Source: an uncultured Brachyspira sp. (lineage in GTDB: Bacteria > Spirochaetota > Brachyspiria > Brachyspirales > Brachyspiraceae). Taken from it: DNA of 6,809 nt. A program made the position numbers and the translations under genes. Every line of letters begins with the position of its first letter. Positions within the stretch are counted from its first letter, which is position 1. Shown in pieces: positions 1 through 6,403 of this stretch. The stretch covers positions 1-6,809 of the forward strand of contig CAKVCG010000091.1 of NCBI GenBank assembly GCA_934725525.1, read 5' to 3'. The notes beneath the pieces were generated by a model. The model made no database searches. It had not been told where the DNA came from and saw only the letters and a program-made list of their open reading frames with translations.

Positions 1-73
1 TAATCGCTAACGCGCTTTTTGAAAATGGAGTGGCAAGCGCGACTATAGTATCTTTTAAATCGTATTCGTTCAT
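1..73 (-). CDS. mnmE: tRNA uridine-5-carboxymethylaminomethyl modification GTPase MnmE, N-terminal fragment
   Basis: Only the first 24 codons are present; the gene runs off the left edge. The peptide starts MNEYDLKDTIVALATPFSKS and continues ALAI. The DTIVALATP stretch, followed by a small-residue segment leading into the first beta strand, is the characteristic start of MnmE (TrmE), where the N-terminal domain binds a folate cofactor. With MnmG, MnmE modifies U34 in the wobble position of several tRNAs. The ATG follows the BatD-like stop codon by 29 bases, on the same strand and with no hairpin between them, so it is probably the last visible gene of the tsaE operon. There is no clear Shine-Dalgarno sequence before the ATG. 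The GTPase domain and C-terminal cysteine motif lie outside the window, so the call rests on the N-terminus alone. Confidence 0.83.
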   Translation of the reverse strand, partial: MNEYDLKDTIVALATPFSKSALAI

Positions 74-102
74 TTTATTTATTATTAATATTTTTAATTC
101 TT

Positions 103-1113
103 TTAATTATTACTTACAAAATTATTTGAAATAATATTTTTCTTTTTCAATTTCTTTTCTTCTTTTTCTTTAAGTTTCAAAATATCATGCAAATTTCCGT
201 TTTCGATTATATAATCTTTGCAAAAATCATAATCTTCTTTCATTGTTTCTATTTTTGGAATTTGTTTTGCAAATTTAACATAGTCCGAATTTTTAAGCAT
301 ATTTATTATATATTCGCTTTTTGTAAATTCGTTTTCGTCAAACAGATTATTAACTTCGCTTGTCGTCATATCCTCTATATTAAATGAAAATCTTTTCGTT
401 AAATATCTTTTAAAAATAAAAGTTAATTCAAAATAATATTCGGCACATTTTTTTTCGTTAAAATAAATTTTGTAATCTAAATTTTTTAAATCGTTCAAAG
501 CCTCTTCGTCTTCTTTTATAATCGCCTTCTCGTTAAATTTTCTCTCTAAATATTTAATTATAAAAAATATTAAAATTATTAAGGCAAAAATTAAAAACGC
601 CGCCGCCAAAATTATCACCCATACATATCGAGGCATTGGAATTGAAACCGTTGATTTCATTGGAGGCAAAACTTCGCCGTCAGAAAAAGAATAAACTAAA
701 ATATTAATGTCGTCTCCGTTTAATTCTTTATATTGATTATTATATTCGTAAGCAATCTTAAAAGGAAAAATCACAAACTGCCCGATGTCGTAAAAACCGA
801 TTCTATATTTTATGATTCTCTCTTTATAATTTCCGATATTTTTCGTTTCGTTTTGAACTTCTATTATTCTCGATTGATTTTCTCTTTCGTCAAATGAAAT
901 ATCTTCAAATTGATAATCGATTTCGTTTTTTGAAATAATCCTAACTTCGTAAATTATATCGTCTCCTATCGTTATATTTAAAGAAGACACTTTTGTTTTT
1001 GCCGACACATTAGTTCCGTTTTCAATTTTATTCAAATTCAAACATGAAATAAATAAATTAAAAGAAAATAATAAAATAATTTTTATAAATATAATTTTTT
1101 TTGAATTTTTCAT
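103..1113 (-). CDS. BatD-like membrane protein with N-terminal signal or lipoprotein-type leader (function unknown)
   Basis: This 336-residue protein has a lysine-rich start, a hydrophobic stretch (about 8-23) and Cys24 in the context LFISC, which could be a relaxed spirochaete-type lipobox. Residues about 40-140 look like a beta-rich extracytoplasmic domain. One strong membrane segment covers about 163-187, followed by basic residues (KYLERK), so the C-terminal half should be cytoplasmic. That half is helical and contains KRYLTKRF (235-242), MTTSEV (249-254) and DYVKFAKQIP (277-286). These resemble the C-terminal region of BatD and related DUF4381-type proteins, where a helical segment ends in a 'D.VKFAK' motif. 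The tail (about 311-326) is lysine/glutamate-rich. The start overlaps the tsaE stop by 4 bases (ATGA), which suggests translational coupling; a weak AGGA lies about 13 bases upstream. BatD proteins usually sit with MoxR ATPases and von Willebrand-domain Bat proteins, none of which is seen here. The family call is by eye and moderate; the role is not known. Confidence 0.6.
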   Translation of the reverse strand: MKNSKKIIFIKIILLFSFNLFISCLNLNKIENGTNVSAKTKVSSLNITIGDDIIYEVRIISKNEIDYQFEDISFDERENQSRIIEVQNETKNIGNYKERIIKYRIGFYDIGQFVIFPFKIAYEYNNQYKELNGDDINILVYSFSDGEVLPPMKSTVSIPMPRYVWVIILAAAFLIFALIILIFFIIKYLERKFNEKAIIKEDEEALNDLKNLDYKIYFNEKKCAEYYFELTFIFKRYLTKRFSFNIEDMTTSEVNNLFDENEFTKSEYIINMLKNSDYVKFAKQIPKIETMKEDYDFCKDYIIENGNLHDILKLKEKEEKKLKKKNIISNNFVSNN

Positions 1114-1553
1114 GAAATTAAATTTATCCTATATAATCGACTGCCTTCTTCCGTCATTTCAATTTCAAGCTCGTAATAAGGTTTATCAAAATAATTTTCA
1201 AATTTATCTCCCCATTCAATCATTGTAATTCCGCTTTCTTTGATTTTATCTTTAAATCCTATATTATCCAATTCCTCTTCAGAAGAAAGTCTATAAAGGT
1301 CGACATGTCTTAATATCGTTTCCTCGCCTTTAAGAATTATATCATATTCGTTTATTAATGTAAAAGAAGGACTGCTTATAATGTCCTCGCTTTTTAGCGC
1401 TTTGGCAAATATTCTCGCAAAAGTAGTTTTTCCAAATCCCAAATTCCCTTTCATTATTATCAAATCGCCGTTTTTTATAATATCGCGTAAAAAAGACGCT
1501 ATTTCGTTTATGTTTTCAATATTTGATTTTTTAGTTAAAATATTTTCTTTCAT
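1110..1553 (-). CDS. tsaE: tRNA threonylcarbamoyladenosine biosynthesis ATPase TsaE
   Basis: TsaE (YjeE) is the small cytoplasmic ATPase that works with TsaB and TsaD to make t6A at position 37 of ANN-decoding tRNAs. The 147-residue length is normal for the family. The Walker A motif is GNLGFGKT (36-43), slightly unusual in having Phe where Ala is common. The family block SPSFTLINEY follows at 61-70, then HVDLYRL (83-89), whose Asp85 is the expected Mg/ATP-site acid, and IEWGD (112-116), with the conserved Glu113-Trp114 pair. No other start is plausible, because the next Met (34) lies at the edge of the P-loop strand. It is first in an apparent operon with the BatD-like gene and mnmE, another tRNA-modification enzyme. 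There is no Shine-Dalgarno sequence, and the promoter -10 ends only nine bases before the ATG, so the mRNA may be leaderless. TsaB and TsaD are not in the window. Confidence 0.93.
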   Translation of the reverse strand: MKENILTKKSNIENINEIASFLRDIIKNGDLIIMKGNLGFGKTTFARIFAKALKSEDIISSPSFTLINEYDIILKGEETILRHVDLYRLSSEEELDNIGFKDKIKESGITMIEWGDKFENYFDKPYYELEIEMTEEGSRLYRINLIS

Positions 1554-1562
1554 AGTTTATTG

Positions 1563-1591
1563 ATTATATAGTTTATAAAATAAATTATCAA
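1563..1591 (-). promoter_or_regulatory. Predicted sigma-70-type promoter of the tsaE operon
   Basis: Reading the minus strand, TTGATA (1591-1586) is followed by a 17-base spacer and a perfect TATAAT (1568-1563), giving eleven of twelve consensus bases. The -10 ends nine bases before the tsaE ATG, so transcription would start about two to four bases upstream of the start codon. The -35 overlaps a short palindrome, ATCAA-T-TTGAT (1587-1597). The spacing and match are good, but TATAAT-like strings are common in DNA this AT-rich. Confidence 0.6.
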
Positions 1592-1621
1592 TTTGATTTT
1601 ATAATAGTTAAAATATTACTA

Positions 1622-1650
1622 TTGACAATAATAAAATTTTTTAATATAAT
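1622..1650 (+). promoter_or_regulatory. Consensus sigma-70-type promoter of alr
   Basis: TTGACA (1622-1627), a 17-base spacer and TATAAT (1645-1650) match the sigma-70/sigma-A consensus at all twelve positions with ideal spacing. Transcription would start near 1657, giving a 5' leader of about 20 bases that contains the strong AAGGAG ribosome-binding site. Such a promoter suggests steady, high expression unless it is repressed. It is divergent from the tsaE promoter; the two -35 boxes are about 30 bases apart. An inverted repeat AATAGT/ACTATT (1603-1608 and 1618-1623) touches the -35, but it is short. Confidence 0.8.
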
Positions 1651-1666
1651 AAAATTATAATATTTT

Positions 1667-1672
1667 AAGGAG
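1667..1672 (+). promoter_or_regulatory. Strong ribosome-binding site that fixes the alr start
   Basis: AAGGAG ends six bases before the ATG at 1679, an ideal distance. An in-frame TTG at 1673 directly abuts this site with no spacing and cannot be served by it. This supports the ATG, and so MSIYTIAEID as the N-terminus. Confidence 0.88.
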
Positions 1673-1678
1673 TTGATT

Positions 1679-2788
1679 ATGTCAATTTATACAATAGCGG
1701 AAATTGATTTATCTACTTTGAAAAATAATATGAATATAATATCCTCTATTACTCATGGAGCTAAACTTCTTAATGTTTTAAAAGCAAACGCTTATGGACA
1801 TGGAATAATCGAAATAGCGAAAGCGTCGGAAAAATTCAAAGTTGACGCCATTGGGGTTGCAACCGTAGAAGAAGGAGTAAAAATAAGAAAAAGCGGAGTT
1901 AAAGTTCCGATTATAGTTTTATTTCAACACTTCAAATCAGAATCCGAAGAAATTTGCAAATATAATTTGATTCCTATAATAAGTAATGACGAATGTTTAC
2001 CTTATTATGAAAAATATATGGAAAGGTATCGAGGTTCTTTAAAAATTCATGTATATATAAAAGTGGATACGGGTTTGAATAGAATGGGAGCTAAACCAGA
2101 AGAAGTATTGGATTTAGCAAAAAAGGTTTTATCATGTAAAAATTTAGTTTTAGAAGGAATAAACACTCATTATGCGGCCGCAGATATGAAAGATTCTGCA
2201 GGAAAGGACTTTACAAGAAAGCAGATAAAAACTTTCAATGAAGTTATAAATAATCTAAAGTCAAATAAAATAAAAATAAATACTATTCATAGCGCTAATT
2301 CCGCCTCTATATTGTCGTATGAGGAAACATTTTTTGACATGGTTAGAGCAGGGATAACTTTGTATGGCTATCCTCCAGTAGATACAAATATGAATATAAA
2401 ACCGTTTATGGAAGTAAAATCAAAAGTTGTTCTTACAAAAAAATTAAAAAAGGGAGAATCCGTTTCTTACGGTATGACTTGGAAAGCGAATAAAGACACA
2501 AAAATAGCTTTAATCCCTATAGGTTATGCGGACGGAATTCCGAGAAAACTATCGAATAATTGGGAAGTTAAAATCAATAACAAATATTATCCCGTTAGAG
2601 GAAGAATTTGCATGGATTTAACTATAGTTGAAATATTCAACGACAAAGTAAAAGTAGAAGACGATGTTTTGATATTCGGAAACGATAAAAAACTTAACGC
2701 GGAAACTATGGCTAAAAAAATAGAAACTATACCGCATGAAATTTTGGTAAGAATAGGAGAAAGAGTTAGAAGAGTATATAAAGATTAA
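1679..2788 (+). CDS. alr: Alanine racemase (PLP-dependent)
   Basis: This cytoplasmic enzyme interconverts L- and D-alanine, supplying D-Ala for peptidoglycan. From the ATG at 1679 it is 369 residues, a usual length. The PLP lysine is Lys35 in VLKANAYGHG (33-42). Lys128 and Arg135 in the block YIKVDTGLNRMG fit the carboxylated lysine and the arginine that contacts the PLP phenol oxygen. HSAN (204-207) follows in the barrel. The second catalytic base, Tyr264, is in SYGMTW (263-268), contributed by the C-terminal beta domain. GYADG (282-286) and CMD (311-313) are the expected late motifs. No key residue is missing. It has a perfect promoter and strong ribosome-binding site of its own. The alanine symporter gene follows after 50 bases with no hairpin terminator, so the two may be co-transcribed. 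A biosynthetic rather than catabolic role is inferred from this pairing. Confidence 0.96.
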   Translation: MSIYTIAEIDLSTLKNNMNIISSITHGAKLLNVLKANAYGHGIIEIAKASEKFKVDAIGVATVEEGVKIRKSGVKVPIIVLFQHFKSESEEICKYNLIPIISNDECLPYYEKYMERYRGSLKIHVYIKVDTGLNRMGAKPEEVLDLAKKVLSCKNLVLEGINTHYAAADMKDSAGKDFTRKQIKTFNEVINNLKSNKIKINTIHSANSASILSYEETFFDMVRAGITLYGYPPVDTNMNIKPFMEVKSKVVLTKKLKKGESVSYGMTWKANKDTKIALIPIGYADGIPRKLSNNWEVKINNKYYPVRGRICMDLTIVEIFNDKVKVEDDVLIFGNDKKLNAETMAKKIETIPHEILVRIGERVRRVYKD

Positions 2789-2790
2789 TA

Positions 2791-2819
2791 TTAACTTATT
2801 AATTTTATATAAATATAAT
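2791..2819 (+). promoter_or_regulatory. Possible internal promoter before agcS
   Basis: TTAACT (2791-2796), a 17-base spacer and TATAAT (2814-2819) lie in the gap between alr and agcS. The -10 is perfect and the -35 matches four of six. A start near 2826 would leave a leader of only about 13 bases, with the GGAGG ribosome-binding site (2827-2831) at its very 5' end. This could give agcS some independent expression, but the surrounding A/T bias makes a chance match quite possible. Confidence 0.35.
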
Positions 2820-2838
2820 ATATCATGGAGGTTCGATT

Positions 2839-4209
2839 ATGCAAATAATAGAACAAATCAATGGCGCTATCAATAATTTTATCTGGGGACCGGTAATGTT
2901 GGTCTTATTGGTTGGAACGGGAATATTCTTAACGATAAGAATAAATTTTTTCCAAGTAAGCCATATAGGATTATGGATGAAGGGAACTTTTGGAGCGATG
3001 TTCAAAAAGCATACCGATGATGTGAATATTACTCCGTTTCAAGCGGTAAGCACGGCATTGGCAAGCACAGTCGGAACGGGAAATATAGTAGGGGTTACTA
3101 CGGCTATAGTTTCTGGCGGTCCGGGAGCTTTATTTTGGATGTGGTTTGCGGCTTTCTTTGGAATGGTGACAAAATATTCGGAAGTTTTGCTTGCGATAAA
3201 GTATAGAGAAAAAGATGCGGACGGAAAACATTTTGGCGGTCCAATGTATTATTTGAGTAAAGGAGCGAATTTGCCTTGGCTTGGAACTTTATTCGCCGTA
3301 TTTGCGACTTTGGCATGTTTTGGAATAGGAAATTTGACTCAAATTAACGCTATGGCAAGTGTCGTTAAACAAAATTTTAATGTTAATACAATATATACGG
3401 GCATAGCCGTTACGATTGTAGTCGCTATTATAATAGTCGGGGGCATAAAAAGAATTGGCTCGGTAGCGGAAAAATTAGTTCCTTTAATGTGCTTATTATA
3501 TTTGGTATGCGGAATCATAATAATAATTATTAATCTTGATAAAATTCCGGGAGTTTTTGAACTCGTATTTTCCAACGCTTTTTCTTTCAAACAAGTCGGC
3601 GCGGGTTTTATGGGATACGCTATAACTATGGGAATGAGATACGGTTTTGCAAGAGGAATTTTCTCAAACGAAGCTGGAATGGGTTCCGCTCCTATGGCGC
3701 ATGCTTCTTCAAATAGCAAAAATCCTGTAGAGCAGGCTATGTGGGGAATATTTGAAGTATTTGTAGACACTTTTTTGGTATGTTCCATAACTGGAATAGT
3801 CGCTATCATGAATTTAAACTTGACGGAACAGGGTCTTGCGGGAGCGCCTTTAATTTCCGAAGCGTTCAGAGTGTCTATGCCAAGCGATTTCGGTTCGATA
3901 GTATTAACCGTAGCTTTATTCCTTTTTGCGTTTACGACTCTTGTAGGCTGGTCTCATTATGGAACTGTAAGTTTAGGATATTTGACTAAAAACAATAAAA
4001 CTGCGGAATTAATATTTAAAATAATATTCATAATAGTAATCGTAATAGGTTCAGTAAGCGAACTAGAATTGGTATGGAATATTGCCGACACTTTAAACGG
4101 CTTGATGGCTATACCGAATTTGATAGGACTTTTGATACTTTCTCCTGTAATAATTAAAACCACAAGAGAATATTTAAAAGACCCAAATTCCGTTGAAATG
4201 AAAGATTAA
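2839..4209 (+). CDS. Alanine/glycine:cation symporter (AGCS family)
   Basis: This inner-membrane transporter should take up alanine or glycine with Na+ or H+. The 456-residue length is normal for the family and the protein is hydrophobic throughout, with about ten or eleven membrane segments. Diagnostic blocks are FQAVSTALASTVGTGNIVGV (67-86, the substrate/cation-binding region), GGPGALFWMWFAAFFG (93-108, matching the sodium:alanine symporter signature), GGPMYY (133-138) and GFARGIFSNEAGMGSAPMAH (269-288). The C-terminus is short and charged. GGAGG lies seven bases before the ATG and fixes the start. The gene directly follows alr in the same direction, which supports alanine as substrate and links uptake to D-alanine supply. 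Sequence alone does not settle alanine versus glycine, or Na+ versus H+. A hairpin terminator follows the stop within about 20 bases. Confidence 0.95.
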   Translation: MQIIEQINGAINNFIWGPVMLVLLVGTGIFLTIRINFFQVSHIGLWMKGTFGAMFKKHTDDVNITPFQAVSTALASTVGTGNIVGVTTAIVSGGPGALFWMWFAAFFGMVTKYSEVLLAIKYREKDADGKHFGGPMYYLSKGANLPWLGTLFAVFATLACFGIGNLTQINAMASVVKQNFNVNTIYTGIAVTIVVAIIIVGGIKRIGSVAEKLVPLMCLLYLVCGIIIIIINLDKIPGVFELVFSNAFSFKQVGAGFMGYAITMGMRYGFARGIFSNEAGMGSAPMAHASSNSKNPVEQAMWGIFEVFVDTFLVCSITGIVAIMNLNLTEQGLAGAPLISEAFRVSMPSDFGSIVLTVALFLFAFTTLVGWSHYGTVSLGYLTKNNKTAELIFKIIFIIVIVIGSVSELELVWNIADTLNGLMAIPNLIGLLILSPVIIKTTREYLKDPNSVEMKD

Positions 4210-4228
4210 ATGGAAAATAAAACGAACA

Positions 4229-4261
4229 AAAGCCTCGTTATAATAACGGGGCTTTATTTTT
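4229..4261. terminator. Intrinsic terminator between convergent agcS and GH57 gene, probably bidirectional
   Basis: The arms AAAGCCTCGTTAT (4229-4241) and ATAACGGGGCTTT (4243-4255) pair along 13 positions with one G-U wobble. The physical loop will be a few bases larger than the single formal base between them. On the plus strand the stem is followed by A and then five Ts (4257-4261). On the minus strand it is followed by a T-rich tract with a few interruptions. It lies between the agcS stop (4209) and the stop of the oppositely oriented GH57 gene (4267), so it can serve both. Confidence 0.88.
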
Positions 4262-4266
4262 AATAA

Positions 4267-5853
4267 TTAATTATATATCCTAAAATCCATCTCTGGAAAT
4301 ATATCGTCTCGCCATTCCAATTTGCTTAACCATTCTTCGTTTAAATCTCTGTTTTTAATGGCGTAATATAAATCGGTAAATCTTTTCAAATATAATTTTG
4401 TAGTATTAACGGCATATTCTACCATAGTTCCCGTATGCATTATAAAAGCCCAATCGCTGCTTTGAGCAAGCAAAAGTTCTCTCGCCGCTTGATTTAAAGC
4501 TCTTTCATAAAGTCCCGTTTCATTATAATAATCACGAGCAAGTTCAATCATTCTTTCTGCAGCTTTATGCAAATGTCTATATATCCAACCGTTAGTTCCG
4601 TTAAGCCAAACTTCTCCGTATCCGTTCGCTCCCCAACTCGACATTGAAGGCATAGATATTTGATTTACGGGATGCCTTTCTAAATATTCTTTAGGCGTTA
4701 TAGTTTCTATTATATTTTGGTCGAAATGAATTTTCCTCATTAAGAATTCTATAAACATAGGTCCTTCATACCACCAATGTCCAAATAATTCCGCATCATA
4801 AGGCGAAACTATAATTGGCGGTCTATCCATAACGGAAGCCAAATATTCAATCTGCTTTTCTCTATTAAACATAAAATTGCCCGAATGCTCTCCCGCAGCG
4901 TCCATAGCGGCTTCAGGATTATAAGGTTCTTTCGGACAATCTTTTCCCGTAATTCTATAATATTTAATTCCCGTATTTTTTCTTAAACCGTTGCTTTGAA
5001 TAAAATCTTTGATATATTCAAAAGGCAAATCGTAACCTATATCTCTGTAAAATTCTCTATATCTAAAATCGCCTGGATAACCGACTTCAGCGCTCCAAAC
5101 GCTTCTTGAACTTTCAATATCCCGTCCAAATGCTGCGACTCTACTTTCTCTCGAACAATATAAAGGAGCATAAACTCCATATTTTGGCACTTTATCGGCA
5201 TGCATTATTCCATGTGTGTCGACAAAGAAATATTTAATTCCGTTATTTGCTAAATGTTTTTCAAGTCCTGGAAAAAATCCGCATTCGCCAAGCCATATTC
5301 CCGTAGGTTTTCTGCCTAAATGTCTTTCATGAGTTTTAACCGCCATTCTTAATTGCGCTTCTATGGCGTTAGGATATTCCTGCATAAAAGGAAAAAATCC
5401 ATGCGTAGCGCCGCAAGTTATTATTTCCAAATTTCCTCTTTCCAAAAAATATCTGAAACCGTTTAAAAGATTTTTGCCGTATTTATAAACGAATATATCT
5501 CTTATTCTATAAAATTTATCTCTGTAAACTTCCGCCGTATGGTGAAAATTCGGATCCAAAGAAGTCCTTTCGCATTCCATTTCCGCCAATTTTATTAACT
5601 TCTCTATATATTCCACATATCTGTTTTGAAGAAGTTCGTTTGCAAACATATTCATAAGAGGAGGGGTGACGCTCATTGTAATTTTAAAATTCACACCATC
5701 ATTAACAAGTCTATCGTAAGCGTCAAGCAAAGGTATATAAGTTTCCGTTATGGCTTCGTATAACCATTCTTCCTCTAAAAAATTTTCATGCTCGGGATGT
5801 CTCACATAAGGCAAATGAGCATGCAACACTAAAGCTAAATAGCCTTTCGACAT
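4267..5853 (-). CDS. GH57 family 1,4-alpha-glucan branching enzyme (DUF1957-containing)
   Basis: This probable cytoplasmic enzyme forms alpha-1,6 branches in glycogen. The 528-residue length matches the bacterial/archaeal GH57 branching enzymes (the TK1436 type) rather than the longer GH57 amylases. The conserved regions are in order: HAHLPYV (11-17), GATHGF (148-153), GIWLGECGF (185-193, with the nucleophile Glu190) and SPYDAELFGHWW (350-361, with the acid/base Asp353). Trp407 and Trp416, in SSWGANGYGEVW (405-416), lie where acceptor-binding tryptophans occur in this group. The C-terminal helical part (about 420-528, including LLLAQSSDWAF) fits the DUF1957 region. AAGGA sits seven bases before the ATG and sets the start. 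Upstream on the same strand is perR, 101 bases away, but a separate promoter is visible; downstream is a hairpin terminator. No other glycogen gene is in the window. Branching rather than amylase activity is inferred from family resemblance. Confidence 0.9.
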   Translation of the reverse strand: MSKGYLALVLHAHLPYVRHPEHENFLEEEWLYEAITETYIPLLDAYDRLVNDGVNFKITMSVTPPLMNMFANELLQNRYVEYIEKLIKLAEMECERTSLDPNFHHTAEVYRDKFYRIRDIFVYKYGKNLLNGFRYFLERGNLEIITCGATHGFFPFMQEYPNAIEAQLRMAVKTHERHLGRKPTGIWLGECGFFPGLEKHLANNGIKYFFVDTHGIMHADKVPKYGVYAPLYCSRESRVAAFGRDIESSRSVWSAEVGYPGDFRYREFYRDIGYDLPFEYIKDFIQSNGLRKNTGIKYYRITGKDCPKEPYNPEAAMDAAGEHSGNFMFNREKQIEYLASVMDRPPIIVSPYDAELFGHWWYEGPMFIEFLMRKIHFDQNIIETITPKEYLERHPVNQISMPSMSSWGANGYGEVWLNGTNGWIYRHLHKAAERMIELARDYYNETGLYERALNQAARELLLAQSSDWAFIMHTGTMVEYAVNTTKLYLKRFTDLYYAIKNRDLNEEWLSKLEWRDDIFPEMDFRIYN

Positions 5854-5883
5854 TATACTATCCTTAAAATTATTTATATTGCT

Positions 5884-5911
5884 ATTATATAAAATATATT
5901 AGTTAAATCAA
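5884..5911 (-). promoter_or_regulatory. Predicted promoter of the GH57 gene
   Basis: On the minus strand TTGATT (5911-5906), a 16-base spacer and TATAAT (5889-5884) lie in the gap between perR and the GH57 gene. The -10 is perfect and the -35 matches four of six. A start near 5877 would give a leader of about 24 bases carrying the AAGGA site at 5861-5865. I see no terminator after perR, so readthrough from perR could also contribute. Confidence 0.5.
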
Positions 5912-5954
5912 TGCCTTATTAAACAATTTGACAATATTTTTGAACGATAAAACT

Positions 5955-6338
5955 TTAAGATTTACATGACTGACAAATTCCTAAAAAAACAATATCATGC
6001 CTTATGATTTCCATGTTATTTTCTTTCGAGGCGATTTCGTCTAAAGACTTTTGATATTTCATAGGCATATCGAATAATTTTTTACATTTATCGCATTGAA
6101 AATGATAATGTTCTTCCGTTTTATGGTCGAACCGAACGGCGTCGTCTATTATAGATATTTTTTGTATATCTTTATTTTCCGAAAGTAAATTTAAATTTCT
6201 GTAAACTGTTCCCAAACTTATAGAGGGAAAATTTGGTTTTATATAATTATAAACTTCTTCCGAAGTGGGATGATTTTTCAATTCTCTAACGGCATTCAAA
6301 ATAACCTGCTTTTGTATGGTGTTTCTCGTATTATTCAT
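5955..6338 (-). CDS. perR: Fur-family peroxide-sensing repressor, PerR type
   Basis: This cytoplasmic DNA-binding regulator is 127 residues long. The winged-helix part is at about 7-65, with the recognition region SLGTVYRNLNLL (41-52). Compared with Bacillus subtilis PerR, every metal ligand is present at a constant offset of 14: His23, Asp71, His77, His79 and Asp90 match His37, Asp85, His91, His93 and Asp104. Asp90 is diagnostic, since iron-sensing Fur has Glu there. The structural zinc cysteines Cys82/Cys85 and Cys122/Cys125 are also present. In PerR, Fe-bound His37 and His91 are oxidised by peroxide, which releases DNA. The protein begins just before the first DNA-binding helix and so lacks the usual extra N-terminal helix. 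An in-frame stop upstream with no intervening start codon shows this is genuine. A weak GGGA precedes the ATG. Its targets are unknown; it is divergent from an M20 amidohydrolase gene. Confidence 0.9.
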   Translation of the reverse strand: MNNTRNTIQKQVILNAVRELKNHPTSEEVYNYIKPNFPSISLGTVYRNLNLLSENKDIQKISIIDDAVRFDHKTEEHYHFQCDKCKKLFDMPMKYQKSLDEIASKENNMEIIRHDIVFLGICQSCKS

Positions 6339-6403
6339 AATAATCCCATAATTATTAAAATTATTAAATAATTATTTATAATTGATAATTAATATTATTT
6401 AGT

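Noticed and set aside
187..387. Plus-strand open frame of about 66 codons inside the BatD-like gene
   Set aside because: It is hydrophobic, Phe/Ile-rich and antisense to a coupled operon gene, and has no start signals.
1673..1678. TTG as an upstream start for alr, adding Met-Ile to the N-terminus
   Set aside because: It directly abuts the AAGGAG ribosome-binding site with no spacing, while the ATG at 1679 is at an ideal six bases and gives the normal family N-terminus.
3339..3809. Long open frame antisense to the symporter gene (about 156 codons, minus strand)
   Set aside because: It lies wholly inside a strongly conserved transporter gene, has no ribosome-binding site and shows no family motif. 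Such frames arise from the codon bias of the sense gene.
5913..5954. Possible terminator just after perR
   Set aside because: No stable GC-containing stem followed by a T-run is visible on the minus strand; the stretch holds only scattered A/T repeats.
6377..6391. TTATAATTGATAATT as a PerR box upstream of perR
   Set aside because: Only the left half matches; the right half has five mismatches out of seven, no better than expected in A/T-only DNA.
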